A program made the translations under genes and the position numbers. This document shows positions 55,903 through 64,000 of a stretch of DNA of 64,000 bases, piece after piece. Below the pieces are notes generated by a model that saw only the letters and a program-made list of their open reading frames with translations, made no database searches and was not told where the DNA came from. Each line of letters starts with the position of its first letter. The first letter of the stretch is position 1. The stretch comes from Pleionea sp. CnH1-48 (lineage in GTDB: Bacteria > Pseudomonadota > Gammaproteobacteria > Enterobacterales > Kangiellaceae). Where the stretch lies: NCBI RefSeq assembly GCF_024124665.1, contig NZ_JAMXSB010000012.1, positions 62,001 through 126,000 on the forward strand, given 5' to 3'.

Positions 55903-56127
55903 TTAAGTCCAATAGTTAAGGTGCTTCATAGCATTAAGACGAGCGACGTAAGCCAACTTCAAAACACTGGGAAACAGCAATATGCCAAGATGTGCAGCTA
56001 TCTGTTGTGCCAAGGTTAGATGTTGGTCGGCAAAATAGGCCGCAATCGTTGACAGCAAAGTCCCCAGCAAACCCACCACGATTAAAGTATCGGCCCAGTT
56101 CAATAAGACTCTTGCATCAGTATTCAT
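55903..56127 (-). CDS. Small membrane protein, likely NsrR target
   Basis: 74 residues with two hydrophobic segments (~15–33 and ~43–63) joined by a short polar loop (FADQHLTLAQQ), so probably a two-span inner-membrane protein. The family is not one I can name with confidence. Its promoter region carries two NsrR-type palindromes within 65 bp of the ATG, and nsrR is the next gene downstream, convergent, so NO should induce it. AGAGGG lies upstream of the ATG. Confidence 0.75.
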   Translation of the reverse strand: MNTDARVLLNWADTLIVVGLLGTLLSTIAAYFADQHLTLAQQIAAHLGILLFPSVLKLAYVARLNAMKHLNYWT

Positions 56128-56142
56128 AACATTACCCTCTTA

Positions 56143-56165
56143 AAGATACATATAAAAAGCATCAA
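56143..56165. promoter_or_regulatory. NsrR box, weaker copy
   Basis: 23 bp beginning AAGATACATAT and ending GCATCAA, matching the AAGATGYATTT-type NsrR palindrome with some mismatches in the right arm. It is the copy nearer the ATG at 56127 and would overlap the start of transcription. Confidence 0.6.
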
Positions 56166-56167
56166 TT

Positions 56168-56190
56168 AAGATGCATATTATATGTATCTT
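56168..56190. promoter_or_regulatory. NsrR box, near-perfect copy
   Basis: 23 bp with left arm AAGATGCATA, three central bases and right arm TATGTATCTT; only one position breaks the dyad. This fits the gammaproteobacterial NsrR consensus. It is 2 bp from the weaker copy, a tandem arrangement. The site is placed for repression of the gene at 56127. Confidence 0.78.
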
Positions 56191-56367
56191 TAAGTTTTGG
56201 CAATATCGAATGAGACAAAAAATAGACAGATCATTTTTACTTATTACAAATCAATGGGTTAAAAAACAAGAAACTAACTCATTGAAGTAGAATAGGCTCC
56301 TACAAACGACGACTGATGCAACTCCGGCAAGGTTTCTAGCCTGTTTTCATGCTCATTTGGCATTGTA

Positions 56368-56381
56368 CTGATCTTGATCAA
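56368..56381. promoter_or_regulatory. FNR/ANR-type box
   Basis: CTGATCTTGATCAA fits the FNR consensus TTGAT-N4-ATCAA with a single mismatch at the first base. It lies 62 bp before the small DUF3149 gene, a usual distance for an activating FNR site centred near -41. Confidence 0.6.
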
Positions 56382-56442
56382 GTGCCTCGGTAACAGCTTG
56401 AGATAAGCTAGTCACACAACGTAGCGCAAAGAGGTCAAAGTG

Positions 56443-56592
56443 ATGGAAGTTTGGAAAGAATTGTTCGGCACTTTTGAAGGTCTGCTAAGCTTGGCTGTGA
56501 TTATATTTATGCTTGGGATGTTCGTTTATTTCGGCATCATGGCCTACAAAAACATCAAAGCAGACACCGAAAAACACAAGAATGAACTTTAG
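56443..56592 (+). CDS. DUF3149 small membrane protein
   Basis: 49 residues, with AGAGGT upstream of the ATG. It begins MEVWKELFGTFEGLLSLAV, has one hydrophobic segment (~14–34) and a charged tail (KNIKADTEKHKNEL). This pattern matches the small DUF3149 family of proteobacteria, whose function is unknown. The FNR-like box upstream suggests induction at low oxygen. It is single, between the NsrR-controlled gene and a gene of unknown function. Confidence 0.75.
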   Translation: MEVWKELFGTFEGLLSLAVIIFMLGMFVYFGIMAYKNIKADTEKHKNEL

Positions 56593-56668
56593 CAACTATC
56601 TCTCTAATCATTGATAGTCACTGCCAAAACTCATTTTTCTGCAAAGCAGAGCGAAAATGGGGCTGGTA

Positions 56669-56971
56669 CTAATAAGATTCAGAAAAGATTTGCTCAGTTA
56701 TCGTTCCATCCTCGTGAAACACTTCACAACGATATTGTTTGAGCGGGAAAAAGGGCGGGTCATAAACAACAAACAGCTTGCCCTTATTTTTTTTTGAGCG
56801 AATGACTTTAAAGCCGGCTTTTTTGGCGGCTTTTGAAAGTTCACTGACAGGATTACCAGAAGAATATTGAATGCAAAAGTCATAAACGTTTTGGCCATTA
56901 TAAAAGTTGAATACCTGACATACGCACAAAAAAATTCCAATAGTAAATAGAGTAGCTAACAGTGCTTTCAA
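56669..56971 (-). CDS. Unknown small exported or anchored protein
   Basis: 100 residues. A hydrophobic N-terminus (LLATLFTIGIFLCVCQVF) forms a signal peptide or anchor. The rest is a small basic domain with KAAKKAGFKVIRSKKNKGKL and a C-terminal RCEVFHEDGTITEQIF. Cysteines occur at FCIQY and YRCEV. I do not recognise the family. It is divergent from the truncated-haemoglobin gene, 107 bp apart. Confidence 0.6.
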   Translation of the reverse strand: MKALLATLFTIGIFLCVCQVFNFYNGQNVYDFCIQYSSGNPVSELSKAAKKAGFKVIRSKKNKGKLFVVYDPPFFPLKQYRCEVFHEDGTITEQIFSESY

Positions 56972-57078
56972 TCCTATTCTCCAGAATGATTCAAACTACC
57001 GGGCAGCGATCGCTCATCGTTTATAAAATTATAGGAGAATATCGATAAATCGATGCTGTTTAACGATATAATCCTCAA

Positions 57079-57546
57079 ATGCAAAATCATGGTAAGCGCT
57101 TAATGACTGATAAAACCTCCTCACCCAACATTCAAAACCTGAACACCTCAGGAGCAGCCTATGGGACATTGGATGCATCATTCCAGGCCGCTGGCGGAGA
57201 ACAAGGCGTAAAGCAGTTGGTTGATGACTTCTATGACATCATGATGGTGTTACCCGAAGCAAAAAAAATATTTGCCATGCACCCCGAAGACAATGCGATA
57301 TCGCGAGACAAGTTGTACCGCTTTCTTTGTGGCTGGATGGGAGGGCCAAAGCTGTACCGCGAAAAATACGGCCCCATCAGCATCCCTCAGGTGCATAAAC
57401 ACCTCACGATCGGGTATGCAGAGAAAAACGCCTGGCTCACGTGCATGCAACAAGCCATCGCTAAGCAGCCTTATGCCGAGGACTTTAAAGAGTACCTGTA
57501 CTTTCAGTTATCAAAGCCAGCCGAGGTGGTGCGTAACTCAGACTGA
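57079..57546 (+). CDS. Group II truncated haemoglobin
   Basis: 155 residues, or 147 if the ATG at 57103 is used; neither has a strong Shine-Dalgarno. The 2/2 globin core starts near residue 35 (FQAAGGEQGVKQLVDDFYDI). CGWMGGPKLYREKYG is the group II signature, VHKHLTIG supplies the proximal His F8 and NAWLTCMQQAI holds Trp G8. Such proteins bind oxygen or NO and may detoxify NO or peroxide. Its place within 1.4 kb of nsrR suggests an NO role, but I see no NsrR box directly upstream of it. Confidence 0.9.
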   Translation: MQNHGKRLMTDKTSSPNIQNLNTSGAAYGTLDASFQAAGGEQGVKQLVDDFYDIMMVLPEAKKIFAMHPEDNAISRDKLYRFLCGWMGGPKLYREKYGPISIPQVHKHLTIGYAEKNAWLTCMQQAIAKQPYAEDFKEYLYFQLSKPAEVVRNSD

Positions 57547-57580
57547 TCGAGTTACGCTTCAGAAAGCATCCTCTCAGGCT

Positions 57581-58873
57581 CTAAAGCTCAGTTTCGATTT
57601 CGTGCATTTCGCTAGCTTGCGGTAAGGTAACCAACGACGATATCAATAACCCAGACACCAGAGAAATTCCCACCAGAACCATATCGAAGGCGGTGTTGAG
57701 ACCCGCGACGACATCATGTTCCAGCAATGCTGTCAGGCTTTTAAAGCCGACCGACCCCGGAACTAGCATAATAAACCCAGGAACCACGACTACCGCACCG
57801 GGAATGCCTTTAAAGCGACTGACCAAATTAGCACAGGCGCCAACGGCAATCGCACCTAAAAAAGCAGCCAATGCATTACTAACAAGAACGCTAGCGTATT
57901 TGACTGTCGCAAAAGCGACTAGCCCGCCTAAAATGACCCAGCCAGTGTCTTTTATTCGCGCCTGAAACAAAATAACCAGCGAAATAGATCCAACAATCAC
58001 CGCCAGCCACTCAGTCCATAGTGGCAAATTCATAATGGGCATGGCCATTGTTGTATCAGGCCAGCCCTTACCAATCTGATTACCAATAGCCATTCCAAAG
58101 GCCATCAAAATAAATACGGTACCAGCACCAAACAGGCGAGCCGTTCCAGACATCAAGTTTTGAGTCGCCAGTTCTGTCATGGCAATGGTTAGAGTCAGTC
58201 CAGGCAACAAAATGATCAACCCTGACACAATGCTGATATACACTTGAGTACCTGGCAAAAAGTATCCAGTCGCATAAGCTACCAAGGTGCATGTGAGCGC
58301 CGCTGTTGCGGGTAGCAAATGCGCCAACAAACTCACCGACATAGAGGAAAGCACCAATATCCCCAGCGCCAGACCCGAACTGGCTGCGCCAATAATTTCA
58401 AACCAACCGCCGCCAAACACTCTGGCAACCGATGCCGAAACCAGAATGAATCCCATAATCACCATCCAGCGAGAATACACTGGCCGACTGGCATTGATCT
58501 TTTGCAAGGCAGTTGCGCCTTTTTGCGGTGTCATTGCGCCACGCATCACTTTATGTGCGATCCGGCTGACTCGAGTGAGGCGGTCTAGATTAATTTCTCC
58601 AGGTGCTACCCGAATAACATAGGTCTGTGTTTCACCGCCTTTTTGCATCAGAGTCATAGTAATGCTGGTAGGCAGCGATAGACATTGCAACCCAAATCCC
58701 AGCTGATGAGCACAAGCGGTCATGGTTTTTTCTAACTCATAAGCAGGAACGCCGTAGGTATGCAGCGCTTTTGCCAAACGCAGAATAAATCCAATCGGCT
58801 CATAGCGAGCGGGGGCGTTAGGGACAGCATCTAATGACCGAATTTGGCTAGGCCCCTGAGGCAGCTGAGACAT
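57581..58873 (-). CDS. Threonine/serine exporter family protein (ThrE-like)
   Basis: 430 residues in one chain. The N-terminal cytoplasmic domain (~20–130) has KALHTYGVPAYELEKTM and ends in a hydrolase-like patch typical of ThrE (PF06738). Ten hydrophobic segments follow, the last half (~290–420) corresponding to the ThrE_2 domain with VPGFIMLVPGSVGF. In Corynebacterium ThrE exports threonine and serine; in proteobacteria the substrate is uncertain. It converges on the truncated-haemoglobin gene with a 34-bp gap. Confidence 0.88.
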   Translation of the reverse strand: MSQLPQGPSQIRSLDAVPNAPARYEPIGFILRLAKALHTYGVPAYELEKTMTACAHQLGFGLQCLSLPTSITMTLMQKGGETQTYVIRVAPGEINLDRLTRVSRIAHKVMRGAMTPQKGATALQKINASRPVYSRWMVIMGFILVSASVARVFGGGWFEIIGAASSGLALGILVLSSMSVSLLAHLLPATAALTCTLVAYATGYFLPGTQVYISIVSGLIILLPGLTLTIAMTELATQNLMSGTARLFGAGTVFILMAFGMAIGNQIGKGWPDTTMAMPIMNLPLWTEWLAVIVGSISLVILFQARIKDTGWVILGGLVAFATVKYASVLVSNALAAFLGAIAVGACANLVSRFKGIPGAVVVVPGFIMLVPGSVGFKSLTALLEHDVVAGLNTAFDMVLVGISLVSGLLISSLVTLPQASEMHEIETEL

Positions 58874-59047
58874 CCACTTACTCCGAATGTAAAAATAATG
58901 GTCTAAAATGAGTACCGAAGTTTCATTTCATTTTGTGTTGTTAATCAACAATCAGTATGATTACCAAGAATCGCTGTAAAAATAGTTTTCATGGTATCTT
59001 GAGTTAAACTTATAATCAGCATAACGTTATTACAATTAAGCCTTTGA

Positions 59048-62000
59048 ATGAATTTATTATTGCGCGACTTATCTCAGCGCCTGCAATGTTTTGCCCTTAA
59101 ATATCTCACATTATTATTCTGTGGGGCATTCATACTGATCAATACATCGGCTTTTGCAACAACAGCAGAACTCAGCTTTAACCGAATCACCAGCGCCGAT
59201 GGGTTGCCGCAAAATAATATTACCGCCCTATTGCAGGATCAGCATGGCTTTGTCTGGATCGGCACTTACGAAGGGTTGCACAAATACGACGGCTACGACT
59301 TCATAAGTTTTACTCACGAACGTAAAGATCCCACCACCTTATCCAATAATGTCATCACGGCTTTGGTAGAAGACAAAGACGGCATGATCTGGATTGGAAC
59401 AGAAAGTGGCGGCCTAAATCGCCTGAATCCCAAAACAGGAAAATTCAAACGTTACGAAAACTCTATCGAAAACTTTGAATCACTCAGCCACAATAATGTT
59501 ACCGCCCTCTACATAGATAAGTCTGATCGCCTCTGGGTTGGAACCTTTAATAGCCTGAACCAATACATTCCAGAAACCGACTCATTCATCCAGTACTATG
59601 GTAATCCACTGGATAGTCAGTCCATCCCAGAAGGCACCATTACCGCCATCACCAGTGACGGTGATTCCGATCTTTATGTCGCCACCAAAAACACCCTTAG
59701 TCACTTTAATATAGAACACCTGATTTTTACTCGCTTTGAATCTGAGTCGGCTCCTACAGGAATCGAGTCTCTATACTTAGATGTAGACAACAGTCTGTGG
59801 ATTGGCACTCAGCGCAACGGTTTGTATCATTTACTGGCCAATGGCCGTACCTTTGAACACTATGATAAAGACAACGCCGACCTGAGCAGTAATCATGTCA
59901 CCAAAATTCTGCGAGATAGCCTGGGTAACCTCTGGGTAGGAACCGAAAGGGGAGGCCTAAACCTCAAGCCTAAAGCCAGCCGCACCTTCTTGCACTTCAA
60001 AAACAATACCGCCGATATTCATAGTTTATCTATCAATGATGTCTGGTCGTTGCTGGAAGATAGAAGCGGACAGATCTGGATTGGTACAGCAGGGGGCGGT
60101 ATCAATAAAACCACACCTCACTTCCAGAACTTCTCACGACTGCAACATTTACCTTTTGACGACAACAGTCTCGCTCATAACTACGTTAATGGAATCGATC
60201 AAGATAACCAGGGCATTATCTGGTTTGCCACGCTCAATGGCATCGATCGCTACAATCCAACAACTGGCGAATTCAAACACTACCGGCAATTTCACGACAA
60301 AGATCAGATCGAAGTAGGTAGTCGTATTACCACACTGGCAGTGGATGCAAATAACAAAGTCTGGTTCGGCAATCAGCAAGGGCAGGTGGCACGACTGGAC
60401 CCGAGTATCGACAGTGGAGAGGTAGAGCTGTTTCAACGAACGGCGATCACTTCCTCCAATCGCGCATTCAGTCTCGAACGCATTTTATTAGTCACTCACG
60501 ACAGAATGAATAATATTTGGGTGGCTACGGAAGAAGGGCTGGCCATGCTCGACAGCACCACCGGAGAAATGCTAGAAGACTTTCGTTTTGCCGCTGAGAT
60601 AACAGAGCTGGGTATATCGGCCAAACATACCATGCTACAAGATGATCAGGGCATTATGTGGTTTGGCACCAGAGACAATGGTATTCAACGTTACGATCCA
60701 GAGTTCCGCCAGTCCCTATCGTTTCCTCATCAACCAGATCAAGAGAGCTCTTTAAGTGATAACACCGTGCGCTCGATTTTTCAGGATGACAGCGGCAACC
60801 TGTGGATAGGTACTTACAAAGGGCTCAACCTGTTAAAGAACGAAGACCGTTTAAATGGGCGCTTCGAATTTCGTTCCTATTACGAATCTGATGGACTCCC
60901 CAACAATACCATCTACGCCATCACTAGCGATGCATCAGGCTACATCTGGTTAAGTACCAACCGTGGCCTCAGTCGTTTTGATCCCATTAACAATCAGTTT
61001 AAAAACTTTACCACCCTCGATGGACTACCGGCCGACGAATTCAATGGCAATGCCATATTAAAATCCACCAATGGCCTGCTTTATTTTGGCAGCGTGTCCG
61101 GCGTCGCTGTGATAAAACCTTCGGGCATTACTTTTAGCCAATATAAACCGCCGTTGTTTATCACTCAGATCAGTATTAATCATGAACCTCTATTTGATAA
61201 AAACTGGGAAAAGATCACCCAGCTCGATTTAGAGTTCGACAAAAATAACCTGCTGTTTCAATTCAGCGCACTGGATTTGCGACTGCCACAACGCATTCAA
61301 TATTCTTACCGTTTATTACCAGAAGATAAGCAGTGGCAATACCTGACGGGAGAAAACCAGATCCAGTACGGCAATCTGGCGCCCGGCAATTACACTTTTG
61401 AACTGCGCTCATCCAATAGCGACGGCTTCTGGTTTGATGATCAGTATCGACTCCAATTAACCATCACACCGCCTGTTTGGGCAACCTGGTGGGCTTACTC
61501 GCTGTATCTATTCTTATTTGTCTCTTTGGTCAGTGCGGCGGTCTTCCGTCATTCTCGCAAACTGAAAGAACAGCAAGATATTAATGCTCACCTTAAACGC
61601 ATCGATAAGCTAAAAGATGAGTTTCTGGCCAATACCTCTCATGAGCTTCGAACGCCTCTAAATGGCATCATTGGCGTTGCCGAATCATTACGAGAAGGCA
61701 TTGCAGGCCCCTTAAACGATAAAACTCTTAACCATCTGAGTTTGATCATCGACAGTGGTAAGCGTCTGGCCCATCAGGTCGATGAAATACTCGATTTTAA
61801 AAAGCTACGCCACCAAGGCTTATTACTCAATCGTCGCCCGGTAGACTTACGTGTCGCTGCGAAAGTTGTCATCAACTTACTGTTGCCACTGGCTGAAGAA
61901 AAGAAGCTGGAGTTAATTAATTCTCTTCCACGCTTTTTACCTCATGTATATGCAGACGAAAACCGACTGCGTCAGGTGCTTTATAATTTGATGGGCAACG

Positions 62001-63478
62001 CCATTAAATACACGCAAACCAGCGGCACCGTCGAACTAACGGCGCGTATTCTTGATACAGAAGTTGAGATCTGTGTTAAAGATAACGGCGCAGGCATACC
62101 CAAAGATAAGCAAAGCGTCATATTCAAACCATTTGAGCAGCTAGAAACCAGTTCTCTGCATCTTAAAAGCGGGACAGGTTTAGGGTTAGCAGTGTCACGA
62201 CAGCTGGTTGAATTACAAGATGGGCGTATCTGGCTAAAATCCAAACCCTCTCAAGGCTCTTCATTTTACTTTACCCTACCGAAGGCAGAACAAGAAGAAT
62301 CGACCAGCGAAAAAGCACCAGATGCCGAAAGCGAAAGCTTCCCACTGCTTAAACATCAGTCCCTCAATCTGGAGCCACGAGCAAGAAATCTTCAGCTGCT
62401 AGGTAGCGAACACACCAAGATATTAATCGTCGATGACGACCCGCTCAATCGCCAAGTGCTTAACGACTTCTTATCCATGCAACAATACCAGGTGAGTGAA
62501 GCCGTTGACGGTCTTGATGCATTAGAAATATTACGCAGAAACACTTTCGATCTGATCATTATGGATGTCATGATGCCACGGATGTCTGGGTTTGAAGCAA
62601 CAGAAAAAATCCGTGAGCACTACACTCAGGTAGAGTTACCAATCCTGTTACTGTCGGCAAAAACTCAACCAGAAGACATCAGTACTGGCTTTTCCGCAGG
62701 AGCTAACGACTACATCAGCAAACCCGTTGATCGAAAAATTCTCGTCGCCCGAGTTAAAACCTTGCTGATGTTGCGAGAAGTCTTTGAGTCGCAGCAAGAA
62801 AGAGCTCAGCTCAAAGTCATGGAGCAAACCTTAAACCGCCTTGGCCGTTACTTCCCGCGCCAGCTGGTGGAAAAAATCATGGCCTCAGAACAGCAAGAAA
62901 GCATCCAGCCAGAGCGTCGCTGTATCACGGTACTCTTTGCCGATCTGGTGGGTTTCACCGAATTCTCTGATCGCTTCGAGCCCGAAACCGTAACCGACAT
63001 TTTAAATGAGTTCTTGGGTGAAATGGGCAAGTTGACCGATAACCACAATGGTCTTCTCAACGAAGTACTCGGTGATGGTCTGGTGGTTTTATTTGGTGCA
63101 CTTGAGCACCTCGACAAACCGACTCAGGCACTTAAAGCCATCTCATTGGCGACAGAGATGAACAAAGCCATTGGTGAGCTGGCAGAAAAATGGCGACAAA
63201 CAGGACTGGAACAACATCTGTCATTGCGTATTGGTATTCACCAATCCTATGTGACTTTAGGTAACTTCGGTTCCAACGAACTGATCGTCTTTAGAGCAGT
63301 AGGCAGTGGTGTGAATCTTACCAGTCGTATTCAGGGTCTGTGCCAACCAGGTGAAATAAAAGTCAGCTATCCAGTATATGCTCAGGCCAGAGACAGCTAC
63401 GATTTTTCCAACGAAGAAGAGCACCAGTTTAAAGGCTTTAACCATACTCACAGAGTTTATAAGTTAACGGGTTACTAG
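59048..63478 (+). CDS. Two-propeller hybrid sensor kinase with C-terminal class III nucleotide cyclase
   Basis: 1476 residues. Order: signal peptide (cut near SAFA); about 14 Reg_prop blades (~50–700; WIGTYEGLHKYDG, WVGTERGGLNL), enough for two seven-bladed propellers; Y_Y_Y domain (~725–805); one membrane segment (~815–836); HisKA with His865 (TSHELRTPLNG); HATPase (~970–1085; GTGLGLAVSRQL); receiver with Asp1173 (IIMDVMMP); class III cyclase domain (~1290–1476). Cyclase metal residues Asp1299 (FADLVGFT) and Asp1343 (LGDG) and the late Asn/Arg pair (VNLTSRI) are present. Glu1339 occupies the position where adenylate cyclases usually have Lys. A periplasmic ligand, perhaps a glycan as in Bacteroides HTCS proteins, could thus control cAMP or cGMP through phosphorelay within one protein. 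No HTH domain. Confidence 0.93.
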   Translation: MNLLLRDLSQRLQCFALKYLTLLFCGAFILINTSAFATTAELSFNRITSADGLPQNNITALLQDQHGFVWIGTYEGLHKYDGYDFISFTHERKDPTTLSNNVITALVEDKDGMIWIGTESGGLNRLNPKTGKFKRYENSIENFESLSHNNVTALYIDKSDRLWVGTFNSLNQYIPETDSFIQYYGNPLDSQSIPEGTITAITSDGDSDLYVATKNTLSHFNIEHLIFTRFESESAPTGIESLYLDVDNSLWIGTQRNGLYHLLANGRTFEHYDKDNADLSSNHVTKILRDSLGNLWVGTERGGLNLKPKASRTFLHFKNNTADIHSLSINDVWSLLEDRSGQIWIGTAGGGINKTTPHFQNFSRLQHLPFDDNSLAHNYVNGIDQDNQGIIWFATLNGIDRYNPTTGEFKHYRQFHDKDQIEVGSRITTLAVDANNKVWFGNQQGQVARLDPSIDSGEVELFQRTAITSSNRAFSLERILLVTHDRMNNIWVATEEGLAMLDSTTGEMLEDFRFAAEITELGISAKHTMLQDDQGIMWFGTRDNGIQRYDPEFRQSLSFPHQPDQESSLSDNTVRSIFQDDSGNLWIGTYKGLNLLKNEDRLNGRFEFRSYYESDGLPNNTIYAITSDASGYIWLSTNRGLSRFDPINNQFKNFTTLDGLPADEFNGNAILKSTNGLLYFGSVSGVAVIKPSGITFSQYKPPLFITQISINHEPLFDKNWEKITQLDLEFDKNNLLFQFSALDLRLPQRIQYSYRLLPEDKQWQYLTGENQIQYGNLAPGNYTFELRSSNSDGFWFDDQYRLQLTITPPVWATWWAYSLYLFLFVSLVSAAVFRHSRKLKEQQDINAHLKRIDKLKDEFLANTSHELRTPLNGIIGVAESLREGIAGPLNDKTLNHLSLIIDSGKRLAHQVDEILDFKKLRHQGLLLNRRPVDLRVAAKVVINLLLPLAEEKKLELINSLPRFLPHVYADENRLRQVLYNLMGNAIKYTQTSGTVELTARILDTEVEICVKDNGAGIPKDKQSVIFKPFEQLETSSLHLKSGTGLGLAVSRQLVELQDGRIWLKSKPSQGSSFYFTLPKAEQEESTSEKAPDAESESFPLLKHQSLNLEPRARNLQLLGSEHTKILIVDDDPLNRQVLNDFLSMQQYQVSEAVDGLDALEILRRNTFDLIIMDVMMPRMSGFEATEKIREHYTQVELPILLLSAKTQPEDISTGFSAGANDYISKPVDRKILVARVKTLLMLREVFESQQERAQLKVMEQTLNRLGRYFPRQLVEKIMASEQQESIQPERRCITVLFADLVGFTEFSDRFEPETVTDILNEFLGEMGKLTDNHNGLLNEVLGDGLVVLFGALEHLDKPTQALKAISLATEMNKAIGELAEKWRQTGLEQHLSLRIGIHQSYVTLGNFGSNELIVFRAVGSGVNLTSRIQGLCQPGEIKVSYPVYAQARDSYDFSNEEEHQFKGFNHTHRVYKLTGY

Positions 63479-63739
63479 GCGCTACTCGCTCCATCTTTAA
63501 TCGGTTAGGCAGAGTGGAGCTACCTGACTTAAACAAAGCTGCAAAACCCAAAGTGCTTCTACCGAGTGTGCGTAAAGTAATGCCACACTCTTCTCAAAAT
63601 CCCTCAAGCGGTTATTAATTGTTCGATAATGTCTTAGCAGTAATTATTCACATAAGCGATAATTAAACGCGATAGAGTGGAAATCAAGACAAAGACTAAA
63701 CAAGAAGAGTTTAATGAGAAGGGAAGGCTCTAGAATATT
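63479..63739. other. Intergenic region after the hybrid kinase
   Basis: About 260 bp between convergent genes. No open frame, clear terminator or RNA motif was found in it. Confidence 0.4.
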
Positions 63740-64000
63740 TTATAAGTCTGGCAAACGCGCCATACGGTAATCTTTTTTATCAATCATGGTCTGATATTTA
63801 CCTAACCAGAGAGCCACATCCTCCAACTCTGGCGATGACAGTTTGCCATCAATATCCGACAGAGCTTTAAGTGCATTACGCTTAATATTCTTGGCGACAG
63901 GGCTTCCATTATTGGCAGCCAAACGAAACCACACGGTTGCCATCATTTTGCTCTCTTTTATACCGCTACCACGATAATACAAAACAGCAAGGTTATACTG
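63740..64000 (-). CDS. Sel1-repeat protein, 3' part only
   Basis: The gene runs off the right edge; 86 C-terminal residues are seen, and the frame stays open to the last base. QYNLAVLYYRGSGI and ATVWFRLAANNGSPVAKN form one Sel1-like repeat, a TPR-related helix pair that binds proteins. A non-repeat tail (ELEDVALWLGKYQTMI) closes the protein. The whole length, any signal peptide and the function cannot be judged from the fragment. Confidence 0.75.
   Translation of the reverse strand, partial: QYNLAVLYYRGSGIKESKMMATVWFRLAANNGSPVAKNIKRNALKALSDIDGKLSSPELEDVALWLGKYQTMIDKKDYRMARLPDL

Overview
The window is gammaproteobacterial chromosome of moderate, slightly AT-rich composition. It is densely coded and shows no tRNA, rRNA, CRISPR array, transposase or phage gene. 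The order GGDEF gene – exonuclease/endonuclease/phosphatase gene – dsbA-like gene – cytochrome c4 – engB – (sRNA-sized gap) – polA matches what I recall of Pseudomonas. The exosortase A locus, OPT peptide transporter and MksBEF condensin point to a free-living, probably marine, oxidative gammaproteobacterium (Oceanospirillales/Kangiellaceae-like is a guess; the genus cannot be read from the sequence).

Layout. (1) 1–18.4 kb: exosortase A (XrtA/EpsH)-type exopolysaccharide locus. Thirteen minus-strand genes run as one tight operon from the export lipoprotein (18373) to a sulfatase-fold transferase (1715): export protein, chain-length protein, tyrosine autokinase, outer-membrane protein, deacetylase, FemAB-like protein, exosortase A fused to EpsI, amidotransferase, three glycosyltransferases, O-ligase and transferase. 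A plus-strand epimerase fragment and glycosyltransferase converge on its end. A sigma-54-like -24/-12 element sits just upstream of the first gene. (2) 18.6–21.4 kb: serA, a palindromic repeat and a Wzx-like flippase that probably serves the same polysaccharide. (3) 21.5–27.3 kb: mksF-mksE-mksB, a three-gene SMC/condensin operon related to Wadjet JetABC but without the JetD nuclease. (4) 27.4–38.2 kb: fba and pgk, then gap and tkt, a central-carbon cluster split by about 5 kb holding a TonB-dependent receptor, a beta-barrel protein, a uracil-DNA-glycosylase-family protein and two unrecognised envelope genes. (5) 38.4–48.2 kb: housekeeping and stress genes (GST, elbB, OPT transporter, glutaredoxin-like, yaaA, DUF255, DUF599, GGDEF cyclase). 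(6) 48.2–54.1 kb: the cytochrome c4/engB/polA neighbourhood, with a DsbA-like protein that has lost its CXXC and a candidate small RNA at the Spot 42/ErsA position. (7) 54.5–57.5 kb: a small nitric-oxide/oxygen-response group: nsrR, a small membrane-protein gene behind two NsrR-type boxes, a DUF3149 gene behind an FNR-type box, and a group II truncated haemoglobin. (8) 57.6–64 kb: a ThrE-family exporter, a 1476-residue hybrid sensor kinase with two beta-propellers and a C-terminal class III nucleotide cyclase, and the end of a Sel1-repeat gene.

Best leads for new biology: the candidate sRNA after polA, the double NsrR box and its unknown target, the sensor kinase–receiver–cyclase fusion with a Glu at the usual Lys position, the JetD-less Mks operon with a perfect inverted repeat in its leader, the DsbA homologue without cysteines, and the sigma-54-type control of the EPS operon. 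Family names come from recognition of motifs by eye; no database search was run.
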